Positions 1-11,969 of a DNA stretch of 64,000 nucleotides are shown here, in pieces. Position 1 is the stretch's first letter. Each line of letters begins with the position of its first letter. The stretch covers positions 1-64,000 of the forward strand of contig MPNW01000199.1 in NCBI GenBank assembly GCA_011800805.1, written 5' to 3'. A program made the position numbers and the translations under genes. This DNA comes from Hirudo medicinalis. Taxonomy: Eukaryota; Annelida; Clitellata; Hirudinida; Hirudinidae. The notes below the pieces were generated by a model, which had not been told where the DNA came from, did not search any database, and worked only from the letters and a program-made list of their open reading frames with translations.

Positions 1-952
1 TGATGATGATGATGATGATGATGATGACGGCGATGATGACGATAACAATGATGATGGTGGCTGAGGAAATGACGATGATGTTGGTGATAAAGGAGCTTGT
101 GAGTAATGATGGTGGCAAGCAGACAACTCCACTTAAAGCAGGTAGTTAAATGACCTCAAGTGTTCTTAACTTGGCTGGAAAAGCAATCCTCTTTTCTCTT
201 CAACTTATTCTCTCACCTCGGCCTTTTTTCCAGGGTAGGAAAATAAATTTCCTATCACCTCTAACATCATGGATATGTTCAATTATCGTCCATCTATCGT
301 TCCATCCATCACTTCAAAACAAGTATTCTCATTCCTAACTCTCGCGACACATTATCCATCCATCCATCCACCCGTCCATATATCCATCCCTCCGCCCGCC
401 CGCCCTAGCAGCCACCCAGTAAAGATGGCAACCAATCACACAAGGCTTACCCTCCAAGGTGATCGCTCATATCAGACTTTGTTAGCGAGGGATCTCTTCA
501 GACAAGAAGATAAGCAGGTTTCCTTGTATCTCCTTCTCCTTGTTTGCGTCTCCCCTCTGCGCCCAAGGATCATAATCATAATTAAAAATGTGATGTTGAT
601 GACCATTTTTTTTAATGAGCCGAACAAGCAAACAAAATATGTGTACAATTTGAGACAAAACCAAAATTACATCGGCTCAAGGGTTAGTCCTGAGGGAGTG
701 ACATCCCGCTATCTGGATTTTCCATGCCATATTTACGACTTAGTTGTGAGTCTGTGGTAAGTGATTGTAAACTGAGATTAAATAAGGAACTTAATTAGTA
801 TGATCGCGAATTAATATGTCACTCAAAAGGCTGAAGCACGTTTGAAGGCTGTGCTATTTTCAATTTTCAAATTTCAAGTTTTCCAACTTCCACCTTTTCC
901 TAAATGTCATACCAGTTTTAAACTCGAGAGCCACTGAAGGTAATAAATATTT

Positions 953-1063
953 TGCTCTCGCATGGTTCGAGATCTCGCCTCTCACGATGGCGGCATGGTC
1001 CTCTTGAAGTCCGTCGCCCAGTTCTTTGAGGGCGAGCGGCTGGCTGAATTTGTATTTGTATTT
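953..1063 (+). repeat. Partial tRNA-derived SINE-like repeat (copy 1)
   Basis: The stretch shares the word GCCTCTCACGATGGC and the preceding GCATGGT with the fuller copy at 32200-32495. It is diverged, and the B box is not intact. Assignment rests on this shared head only. Confidence 0.45.
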
Positions 1064-2929
1064 ATATGTGTAGTATATATGAGTGGTGGATCCGGTTTAA
1101 AAAAAAACTAGTAGAATGTTGTTGTAAATCACAATTCATCGATTATATCACGACAGTAACGAACAATCACTTTATTCACCAAGTATCCATCCTAACACAC
1201 AGCTAGGGGCTAGAACGAACAAAGGGAAAGATGCAGCTCCTGGGTCCTGTATTAGCATAGCTAGTTCAGTGCGCATGTCACCCACAACAAATATATTTTG
1301 GGTCCTAAGCATGAGTTGGAAAGAAGCATTGAGTTAGATCTGGCAAAGGAGGGTTTGTATTTGGGTATGGATCGGAGTGCATAAGGATGTGATGTTGATG
1401 GCTTTATAAGAACTTATTAAATGAACAAAGAAGCATGCAATGGTCAAGTCTGTGCATGAAGAGACCTGCATGGGGATAGTGATTTGATGAATTTGATGAA
1501 TTTATAGATTTTTGAAGAAAGGGTCAGTGTGAGAGTTGTATGGTAAGTGTGGAACAATACCTAGATATTTTTTCTGGAGTTTAAGCAAGGGAAGTAGGTA
1601 AGATGAGTAAGTAGAAGCCCAAACCAGTTTTTCAATAATTTAAATATGGTAATATGAACGAATAATATAATGTTTTGGCTGTTGATGAAGTCATGTAACG
1701 ACGAATACGAGAAATGATTCCAATGTTTTTCGAGATCTATTTAATTAAAATTAATTGAAATTAAATAATGAATAATAATAATCATAATCATAGTAATAGG
1801 ATGAATATTTTAACTTTATTTTATTTATAAAATTATTAATATTATTTCTCTACGAAATAATCCTGATTTCGGTATTACTTTTTCACTCACCAGGGTAATT
1901 TTCATTCACAACTTTCATTCGCCAGATGTCAGGACAAGTCCAATTTATATAAGGATGGAACAAGATATTTATTTGTTATTGAAAATAATTTTAATTATAA
2001 TAAAAAATGAATATAAATACTGATTTAAACTGAAATTATATTGCATTCGTGCTAAAATCATTACTCTCGAGATTATTTAAAATACTCACAAGCGTGAATT
2101 TTGTTATTTTTGTAAAGAGAAGTTTTGTTGCCTTAAGAATTTAAATACTTATTCAACCAGCTTTTTTATCCATTACCACGAAAAATTGAATGAATATCAT
2201 TGATTTGGGGTAACACTGTTATAGCTTCAGCGTATGTGTTTTTATTGTATTATTAATATCATTGCGTTTGTATCAACATCAATGTGTTTGTATCAACATC
2301 AATATGTTAGTTCAACGACATGTTTGTATCATGAAACAATTGATGAAGTGGAGTATTCCATAAGTGTATCATCATTCCTAAAAAATGCATTAAATTATGA
2401 AGGTTTTTATCGTCATCGACAACTGAAAGTCATCTTCTTAACTTTTGACTAGGAAAATATCATTAGGATTGTTGGTAATTCCTTTGCAAAGTCCATCCGA
2501 GTCCCATTCACAGAAATCTGTGAATGAAATGCTTTTATCAATAAACATCGCCATGTCACGTGACGTACTTCGACGTAAGTTATTTGTGAATGAATGCATT
2601 AATGAATGAACCATCAATGAACTCGATGCAAGGATGGATGAATGAAAGATGGATGGATGGGTGAATGGATGAGTGATGGATGGATTGAAGGTTGATAGTT
2701 GATAGATGAAAGAGAAAAATTTCCACTCGTTGATAAAAATATGATCATTAAATGGATAGCAAAAGACTAAAATGATGGTTTGAAAAATTACTGTTTTAAT
2801 CATCATCATCATCATCTGCTATTGAATGTCCTGATCGGGATAATTTTGTCAATCAGCAGTTCAAGTGGCAAGTGGGTCTTCAAAACATCTCCGTTTGACT
2901 AATAATATATTGCAATAAATTATTATCTA

Positions 2930-3247
2930 AGAATAATAATAACAACGGTAATAATAATAATGATAATGATGATGATGACGATAACGACGACGATGATAAC
3001 GATGATGATGATGATAATAATAATAATAATAATATTATATTAATATAATAATATAAATTATATTTTTAATAATATAATATTAATATATATATATATATAT
3101 ATTATATTATTATAATTATATTTAATTACAATTATATTAATATTATTATAATTATTATATTATTTTTATAATTATTATATTATTTTTATAATATTATATT
3201 ATATTAATATATATGTATATATATATGATATTATAATAATATTATTA

Positions 3248-3282
<35 letters not shown>

Positions 3283-3290
3283 ATAATATT
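2930..3290. repeat. AT-rich low-complexity block (AAT/AT/ATT)
   Basis: This is nearly pure A and T, with AAT, TATA and ATT runs and many short self-complementary stretches that could extrude hairpins. No coding signal is seen. Confidence 0.85.
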
Positions 3291-3869
3291 TACCCTTATA
3301 GGGTTTTCAGGAGAACTTTGTGAATAAAACCACTTTCAGTTTTCTTGAAAATTCCAAAAATACTTTCTAATCTCATTATTAATTCATGGCCAGGTAAATA
3401 TTCATCTTCGCTCCACGAGGAACTGAATGCCTTTCTCTTCCTTACTTGTCTCTCCGTCGTGCAACTGTGGTTTTACCTGAACGAGGTGACGTCATTACAA
3501 ACGTATTGATCCTGCCAATTGAAAGTATTCAATTCCGCTCGTAAACAGAACTCATTCGGAGGTAGTAAGGATCACACGCACACAACATCACGCACAGGCG
3601 TGAATGAACAGACAGCTAAAGAATAAGATATTGAGAGATAATGAATATAGCAACGAATGAGTAATACAGCCGGATAAGCATGACTGCCAAGTCTCATCCA
3701 GAGACCTCAGACAATAACATATAAATAATAATAATAATAATAAATAGAAATGAATTACAAACCGAGTCAAAACTTAAATCGAATGAACATAAACAAAAAT
3801 GTTTGTCCTTTGTATGTCAGTTCTTCAATCAATCAACCAAGTACTTTCCTTAGAATATGTGCAGAATAT

Positions 3870-4990
3870 ATTCAATGCAATGTTTTGAATATCTTCAGTA
3901 CTCGGCTTTCCGATATCAGCTCAATTTCTTTATTAAACTTGTCACTCGTAGTTCCTAACGCTCCAACTACAACTGCTACCACTTTTGTCTTGACATTCCA
4001 CATTTTAGAAATTTCTATCCGCAGATCTTTGTAATTCTTCTTCTCTGTCTTTTTTTCCAACACATTCACGTCATCAGATATTGCCTCATCCACAATCAAG
4101 TAATTTTGTTCATTTTTCTTCAGGATTATTAAGTCAGGTGTGTTTGCGAGAATCATCCTGTCTGTTAATATTGTTTTGTCCTATATAATGACATTGTCCT
4201 CCATCTTTGTAACTTTTACAGGCTCATGCATATAATACTTTTCACTGGGAGATTAAGACTTTTGCAAATTCGCCAGTGTATGTAGCCCGCCACCTTGCTG
4301 TGCCTCTGCAGGTACTCCACTGGTGCAAGGACTTCACATCCAGCAACTATGTGACTGATGTGCTCTTCAGCTTTCAAACACAATCTGCAGACACTCTTAA
4401 CTGACTGGCCAAGGATTTGTTAATTTGTTTATTTGCTTATTTATTTTTATTTACTTGTTTATTAATCACTGTTGTTGTGGCTTAAATTAATTTATTTATC
4501 TCTGTTATGTTATGTTATGTTCGTATTTTTCTCAACTGAAAATTTATTGAGAACTTTATTTGCCATTCCTATTTTTTTGGAGACCTGCTTCATATTTTTG
4601 ATTTTATTCAACAATATCCTTTCTCCAATTTCATGCATTTTGATATCATTCAGCTTTGAGATGTTTTTATTTCTACATCAACAATTTCCTCCAAATCTTC
4701 CAAATTACTACTATCAAATATGTCAGGAACGTGTCTCTTTAACCCAAAGTACCTTGTTGGATCATCGTCAATCTCACATTGTAACACCTTGAAGGCAACA
4801 TCTGAAATGATTTCATCGATTTCTGATCTGTGAGTTTGTTTTCTCTTACGATGAATCGTCTTTGGTTGCCTGCATTTTTTGGGTTCATTCCTGAGAAAAT
4901 GTCAGGGTTTCTACCTTTCCATATTCTGTATTTGTCCAAAGTTATTCCTTCACTTTAAGTCTTTTTTCGTAATGGTAGCCTGGCTACCGT
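3870..4990 (-). pseudogene. LINE ORF2 C-terminal relic
   Basis: Read on the minus strand, 3872-4156 encodes a block with PDLIILKK, VDEAISDD, YKDLRIEISKMWNVKTKV and VVVGALGTTSDKF. This matches the C-terminal module seen in many animal non-LTR retrotransposon polyproteins. In that family a 'DLxxEIxRMWNVKxKVxPVVIGATG' stretch follows a Cys/His knuckle. Upstream on the same strand, about 4230-4410, a frame carries CRLCLKAEEHISHIVAGC, the matching zinc-knuckle-like segment. Further remnants continue to about 4940. Frames are broken between the pieces, so the copy is dead. The clade is not resolved. Confidence 0.7.
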
Positions 4991-5106
4991 AACCAATGTA
5001 ATTTCTCTGCACCATTGCTGGGTGACATCACTGTTGCCAACTCATCCTTGCTGTCCTTTTCTTTTCCGTTCTTTCTCTTGACTCTTTCAATGTGATAAAT
5101 TTGGCT

Positions 5107-5153
5107 TTCTTCTTCTTCTTCTTCTTCTTCTTCTTCTTCTTCTTCTTCTTCTT

Positions 5154-5184
<31 letters not shown>

Positions 5185-5200
5185 TTATTATTATTATTAT
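5107..5200. repeat. (TTC)n microsatellite followed by (TTA)n
   Basis: About 26 uninterrupted TTC units lie on the plus strand, followed by TTA and TTG units. It forms a long polypyrimidine/polypurine tract. A reverse-complement version of the same compound repeat lies at 11919-12020. Confidence 0.95.
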
Positions 5201-5457
5201 TCTTGTTGTTGTTATCGTCATCGTCACCATCAAGATCACCACCACAACCATCATCATCATCATCATCATTATCATCATCTCATATTATCATGCTCCGCTA
5301 CTCATTCATCCATTCACATCAACTGGAATGCACCCAACATTCGAGAGTTTGAACCTTGCTACCTTGCTGGAGTCGCCAGGAGGCGTGTCATCTTGGAAAA
5401 TGACTAATTAGTTGATAAGTTAAAAAGTCTCCCCTTGTCTGGGTGAGGTTCGGGAGG

Positions 5458-5560
5458 CAACAGTGTGAGATTATTAAAGATTTGTATTTAACTGTGTGAG
5501 ATTATTAAAGATTTGTATTTAACTGTGTGAGATTATTAAAGATTTGTATTTAAAGAGTCC
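5458..5560 (+). repeat. 31-bp tandem repeat, three copies
   Basis: A unit built around GTGTGAGATTATTAAAGATT is repeated three times with almost no divergence. This points to recent slippage or unequal exchange. No coding potential is seen. Confidence 0.9.
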
Positions 5561-5835
5561 ATCTTTCATCGACATTTGTGTTGCATTTATTTTGCAACTC
5601 GTTCGTCAACAGTGAACAAAGAAGGAGTAAAAATATTATTTAATTATGGGTGCTTGTAATTAATAATTACCGGCCACATACAATGTTAATCATACAATTA
5701 ATAATTAACCAGTCATAATATACCGACGTATGAAGGGAGATCATTATCATCATCGTACATGGTGCTGTTTTAAGCGGTTTGCATGGATGGAGAGATTGGG
5801 GTCAATGCGAGTGCAGCAGAGAACTTGCACGACGA

Positions 5836-5881
5836 CTATGACGACGATGATGATGATGATGATGATGACGACGACGATGAC

Positions 5882-5928
<47 letters not shown>

Positions 5929-6025
5929 CGATGATGATGAAGATGATGATGATGATGATGATGCTGTTGTTGTTGTTGTTGTTGTTGCTGGTGCTGATGT
6001 TGTTGTTGTTGCTGTTCTTGTTGCG
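5836..6025. repeat. (GAT)n/(GAC)n microsatellite followed by (GTT)n
   Basis: A long GAT tract with GAC interruptions runs into a GTT/GCT tract. It gives long Asp, Met, His and Ser runs in several frames, none of which is a gene. Confidence 0.95.
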
Positions 6026-6449
6026 CTACAAAGAAAATCACAAAATACAAGAAATACAATCACGGGGCACTAAACAATGTCAATTGTTGCAATAAATGTT
6101 TGATGCCGTCCTTAATGTTCGTGATATCTCTGCATGACTGATTTGATATAGTCGATGACGACGACGAAAGTGGCGATGATGACGATGACGATGGTCAAGG
6201 GTAAAGGTCACATGTGAATTTACATCTCCTCTCCATTCGTCTACTTGTTCATGCACCTCATGCATCCATTCATTTTCCATTCATTATCATCTTTCCATTC
6301 GACCTTTTATCCATCGTAACGACGAAGAGCTCATGAATGATGACGTCACTAGCAAGGGTGCGCCAACGAGCCCATGGATTTATATCCACCTCGGACCTCA
6401 ACAACGCCATCTGGTCGCATTCGTTTCAATTCGACTCTTTCTTCTCAGT

Positions 6450-6560
6450 CACTCATTCATCAATCCATCCATCCATCAATCAATCCATCCATCCTTCCAT
6501 CAATCCATCCATCCTTCCATCCACCTTCATTTGCCTAGTTCCATCCACCCACCCATCCAT
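6450..6560 (+). repeat. (CATC)n microsatellite
   Basis: Degenerate CATC/AATC tetranucleotide repeat. The same family recurs at 353-405, 7590-7690 and 8940-9410. Confidence 0.9.
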
Positions 6561-7721
6561 AGTTTGAGAGGAATTCAAATGGTGAGAAATCGAATGGAGG
6601 GGGTAGAGGATGACTCATCATCGTGCGAGCCAACGTGGGGTGATTAATTGCGGAGGTTGGAAGGATTGAGACGCCAATAGACATTCGTGAGCCCCGATGT
6701 CGAGTGTTATTGGCCAATAAAGTTGTAAAACTTAGTCCGAGGGAGTCCGCGGTAGTCCGCGGATGGTCCATTACAGAGTCCCCTTCCCTCCCTCCCCGTC
6801 CGGAGAAGTCAATCGACAGAAACAAGCCGACGACGAACGAGAACATTTTTGTCCCATTTTTAAATCGCGTTCCTTTTTGGACCGGCATGTTTGTTTGATC
6901 ACGTGCACAAACATTCGACAATCGCGGAGATCGTCGGCTCGGTTGTCTGACAATATCTCGACGATTGCGAACGCCGTAGAGACTTGAATCGCCGAGTTCT
7001 GTCGTAAATAGGACTCACGGCCGCATCAGCCTTCAATTGATTTATGAAGACCTTGTGATTGACGAGAGAGAGGAACGAGAGGCTGAGGATCTGACGTCAG
7101 TGGGGAGCAGAATGCGAACCGAGGAACTCAGGAGAGCGTTCAAGGATGCTTTGAAGAACAAGTTGTAGATTAAGTTGTACCCTGTTTTTTATGTTGAGAC
7201 AACTCGGTTGAGATACACTTTCAACAACAACAACAACAACAACAGCAGCAACAAATTTATTTGTAAACAGCATAATAACTATTCATTAAACATTAAACAA
7301 TACGCTCACAACTTTTGAACCCGGGTACGCCATGCATGTTCACCGTTCAATGTTCAAAGTTCAAAGTTCAGTTTGACCAAACACACCACGAACCTGTCCA
7401 GAAGGAGCACGGTGGACCACGTCTTTTGGCGTAGAAGATTATGATGAACGAAGGAACCGCTGATTGATTCATGAGTTTCAAGAATGACTGACCGAGTGAT
7501 GAATGACTTTGGGGAAATGAAAGCTAACTTCACTCACCCGTTCCTCTCCGCTTCATCTTTCCATGCAGCCATCAATTTCTTTTTCATCCACCCACTCATC
7601 CATCCATCCATCCATCCATCCATCCATCCATCCACTCATTCAGCCATCAATCTCTTTTTCATTCACTTATTCATCCTTCCATCCATCCACCCATCTTCTC
7701 ATTCGTTCGCCCAACTTCCAG

Positions 7722-7902
7722 GAACCACCCAGCAGTCCTCCTCAAGTCAAGTGGTGGTTGAAGTTCTGGACTCAAACGACCACAGTCCAGAATTTCTGTT
7801 TTCCAGGTACAAGTCCTCGGTGTCAGAGGATGCAGGTCCAGGTGCAACCCTGGCTCAGGTGCTGGCTTCGGACGATGACAAGGGCAATAATGGAAGAATA
7901 TG
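7722..7902 (+). CDS. Cadherin exon: EC-EC linker with DSNDHSPEF
   Basis: The exon lies between acceptor CTTCCAG and donor GTGAGT. It encodes the end of one EC repeat ([15 protein letters not shown]) and the start of the next ([20 protein letters not shown] followed by [10 protein letters not shown]). It ends in phase 2, and the next exon completes a Trp codon to give the family-typical GRIWYSI. This is the first exon that I recognise. Confidence 0.9.
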
Positions 7903-7966
7903 GTGAGTGCTCATGGAAAACATGATGATGATGATGATGATGACCACCATGATGATGATGACCACC

Positions 7967-8025
<59 letters not shown>

Positions 8026-10198
8026 AGTGATAGAGGCGTTGATGATGATAATGATGGCGTGAAAAATGGCACTGATGATGGGGAAGATAACTATGGTGAT
8101 TGTAATGAGATGTTGCTAATTGGTGATGACATTAATTTGTGCCGATGATGAATGGTGGTGTGATGGATGGACGGAGGTGGTGATGACGACGACGACGACG
8201 ACGCTGACAATGATGATGAGATGACGGTGACGATGACGAAGATGGTGGCTGAGTTCTGTTGACGGTGACAATGGAGAAGAGGACGACGACGACGATGAAA
8301 CTTTTGAAACGGATTTCTGAGATCATCGACACGAGGTGTCAAGCAGGCTGTTAAAGATAACATCTGAGAAGAAGATTTATAATTGAAACGTCTCCTTCTC
8401 GGACAGATTCAGTCTCCACTGAAGAATGGGAATTTCCAGCGATGGACAAGTGATGACGACGACGACGAGGAGGAGGATGGTGATGACGATGATGGTGATG
8501 ATGTTGATAGCGGCATGATGGTGCTGACATTGACGGTGATGATAGTGGGATTATGGCGATTATGGTAATGGTGATGTTGATGAGAGTGATGATGATTGTA
8601 GGATGATGACGATGATGTTGATGATGGTGATGATAGTGGGATGACATGATGGTGATGGATGATGGTGACGATGATGTTGATGATAATAGTAATGTGACGG
8701 TGATAGTGATGCGGGTTGCTGATGGTCATAACGACCGTCAACAATCTCCTTTCAGTCGGTCATTTCAATCAATCAATCAATTAATTGGCAGTTCAATCAA
8801 TCACTTAACAAGGCACTCAATCAATTAATTCTTTCTGAAATCAACAATTGAGCAGCCATTAAGCGACATTTATTTCCAGCAACATTCGTTCTGAATGGGT
8901 GCAAATTGATGAGGATGTGTTTTCCTTCCAATTCTCAAGTCTCCAGGCTTTCCATCCATCACTCCACATCCGTCGAACAACACCATCAAACAACTTTTCA
9001 TCCATCAAGCCATCCTCCCTTCCATCCATCCGTTAATTCATTCACTCATTCATTTATTCATTCATCCGTCTGTCGATCATCCGTGTTGCTCTCCATCGAT
9101 CTTTCCATTCATTCTCGGCTTCAAACATCCATCGATCCATTTCTTCGTCCATCAATCCATCCATCCATCATTCCGTTCATCCATCCACCCATCCATCCAT
9201 CCATCCATGCATCATTCCATTCATCCATCCATCCATTCATCCATACATACATCATTCCATTCATTCATTCACGCATCCATCAATCCATCCATCCATCATT
9301 CCGTTCATCCATCCATCCATCCATCCATCCATCCATCCATTCATCCATACATCATTCCATTCATTCATTCATGCATCCATCAATCAATCCATCCATCCAT
9401 CCTACTCCATCTCCGATTCATTTCCGATCATTCCATTTCCTGTTTCCACTCCATTCATCTTGTAAATGGAGAGGTGCCACTTTCTCACACATTTTTAATC
9501 ACCTCACTATCGTGTTTCTATTCTCGTCCCGGCCGTGAGTCAACCAATCAGATTGCAATTATTCATGTCACGCTTGGATTGACCCAGTTAAGTCGAGAGT
9601 CCTGAAGACTTAGGAGAGTTTGAATCAAGAGGATTTGTTTAACGGAAGTCGTTAACAGGCATTGAGTACGTTGTGCATCCTTGTACATCAGTCTTTGTAT
9701 TACATTAGACCACCTCTGACATGTGCATGCATACATCGTGAGGGATGGATGATTGAATGAATTGATGGAAGGATGGATGGATTGATGGATGGATGTTTGA
9801 ATGAATTGATGAAAGGATGGATGGATTGATGGATGGATGTTTGAATGAATTGATGAAAGGATGGATGGATTGATGGATGGATGTTTGAATGAATGGACTG
9901 TGAGCTTGGTTATTCGAAATGTATATTATCTGCAATGTTTATGATCGCTTATTTACATGCACACCGGGTTACATTTGCACACGAATGCCTGTGATATGTA
10001 AAATATTTCTGATTATTTACGATGTAATAATAATGTCATCATATGTGCACTCTACCAAAATAAATTAGAGGCGATGTTTTTGTAAAAATTATTAATTGTA
10101 ATTATGATAATAAATGCTAAAAAATATTAATTTTTTCTCAGCTATGTTGCTTTATCAAGGAGACTAAGACTAAGACATAATTGTGGCATGCATCATCA

Positions 10199-10231
<33 letters not shown>

Positions 10232-11938
10232 TCATCATTATAAACGTTAAAACAAGTCCATTCAGAGGATCTTCCATTAACTTTGTAGGTATTCCATCCA
10301 TTCCATCTACCCATGGTCTCCATACTCTTCCTCCTCCTCCTCTTCCTCCTCCTCCTCCTCCACCTCATCATCATCAATAACGCCTTTACCGTTCAGAATT
10401 GACTCTGAATCAGGCCTAGTCACCTTAGTGACAGCCTTGGATAGGGAAGAAATACCAGGGTATAGAGTTGTATTGAAAGCCACCGATCGCGGGTTCAAAT
10501 CCAGGACTGGAACTTCTCAGTTGTTTGTGATCGTCCTCGACGTCAACGATAATGCTCCGTCCTTGCAGAGGGGGGTTTACTCCGTTGGTCTGAAGGACCC
10601 CACTCCTGCTGGTGAGTTCTCAACTTGTTTGTAATTTCTTGTTTATAATAATAACAATAATAATTATTGTTGTTGTTGTTGTTGCATGTTTGCTTAGCTA
10701 ATGATTTATGTTAATCTGTTGCTCAATTAATTACGCACAAATTTATTTATAAATTTATTTATTTACAAAATGATATCAGTTTGTACTGAATTTCTGCAAT
10801 TGAGCTAAAACACTGTTCGTTTGAAATGCCACATTGCATACTTTCACGCACAACTTGGTAAGCATAATCTAAAATTTTAGATAAAACATGATAAAATAAT
10901 AATAGTAATATTAATAATAATAATTTTATTAATAATAATAATAATAATTATTATTATTATAATAATTACTAACATGTTTCGTCAATTACCACATTCAACA
11001 ATTAATGAATATCATCCTAATCATTCATTTCAAAACATTGTCTGACATCTAACGAACTCATTGTAACTTCAGCAACATTCGTCTGCGGTGTTACCGCGGT
11101 AGACCCTGACCAGGGTAGCAACGCCACCATTGTTTACTCCCTGACGACCCCCAATGGTCAGCCCTCGGACCTTTACCAGATTGACCCCAATACGGGTGTG
11201 GTGATGAGCCAAAGATCTTTATCATCATCAAGCTTATCTGGTAGCCAATTAGAATTCGTCGTCGTTGCCAGCGACAAGGTAATTGGCTAAGACTTGTTTA
11301 AACTGAGATATTATTTATAGCCTGCATAATAATTAGACATCACAATGTGATATTATATCCTACTCTCTGATTGCTCGAACATTTCTCAACAGGGAAACCC
11401 AAGACTGAGCAGCAATGCGAAAGTTTCACTTTCATTTTATTCGGACATGGACTCGGAATTCCCGGTCTTCTCCAGCACCTTTCCTAGAACCATAACTGCC
11501 AACGGTAACCTAGCAACCGCCGGTTCGATTCTTGCCGTGGTGTCCGCGACTTCAACCAAACCGACTTCACCGACTTTCATGATCTCCGGTGGTAACGTTG
11601 GAGATCGCTTTGCCATAAACTGGAGAGATGGAAGGCTCATGATGAAGAAAGGACTCATGGAAGATGGTTATGATGATGATGATCGGAGCTCTAATGGCGG
11701 TGGTGGTGAGTCGTTGGTAGTGCTGTTGAAATTAGATGTTAGACAATTTGAAAAAAGTTTTGGTGACTGAACAGACAAGCCAGAAACATTTTGCATACAG
11801 TGATGACATTTGTACCTCTTTGATGCTCGCACTTGTTCATACTTGACGTCATCATAATGTCATCCTCATCGTCGCCATCGTCATTACCACAACCATCCTT
11901 GCCCTATCCATTCACGGGAATAATAATAATAATAACAA

Positions 11939-11969
<31 letters not shown>

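Larger units (their letters stand above)
1..7720. other. Repeat-rich region upstream of the first recognised cadherin exon
   Basis: I could not identify any confident exon here. It holds GAT-type repeat (1-56), CATC repeat (about 350-405), a GGAT/GAAT stretch (2595-2690), a very AT-rich block (2930-3290), a LINE relic (3870-4990), a long TTC tract (5107-5200), a 31-bp triplet repeat (5458-5560), GAT/TTG repeats (5840-6025) and CATC repeats (6450-6560, 7590-7690). Further 5' cadherin exons are expected, because the first recognised one starts inside an EC repeat, but none was found. The open stretch 6985-7167 (plus) is the only weak candidate. Confidence 0.6.

Noticed and set aside
5783..6073. 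Long frames of Asp, Met, His, Ser or Val
   Set aside because: They are translations of GAT/GTT microsatellites, open in many frames on both strands, with no flanking unique coding sequence.
6985..7167. Plus-strand frame containing HGRISLQLIYEDLVIDE as a possible cadherin exon
   Set aside because: It has only a faint EC-like look, no matching acceptor and donor pair in a usable phase, and ends in a stop.
8906..9605. 210- and 132-codon frames rich in Ile-His-Pro-Ser
   Set aside because: They follow the CATC/CATT repeat exactly and lie inside a cadherin intron.
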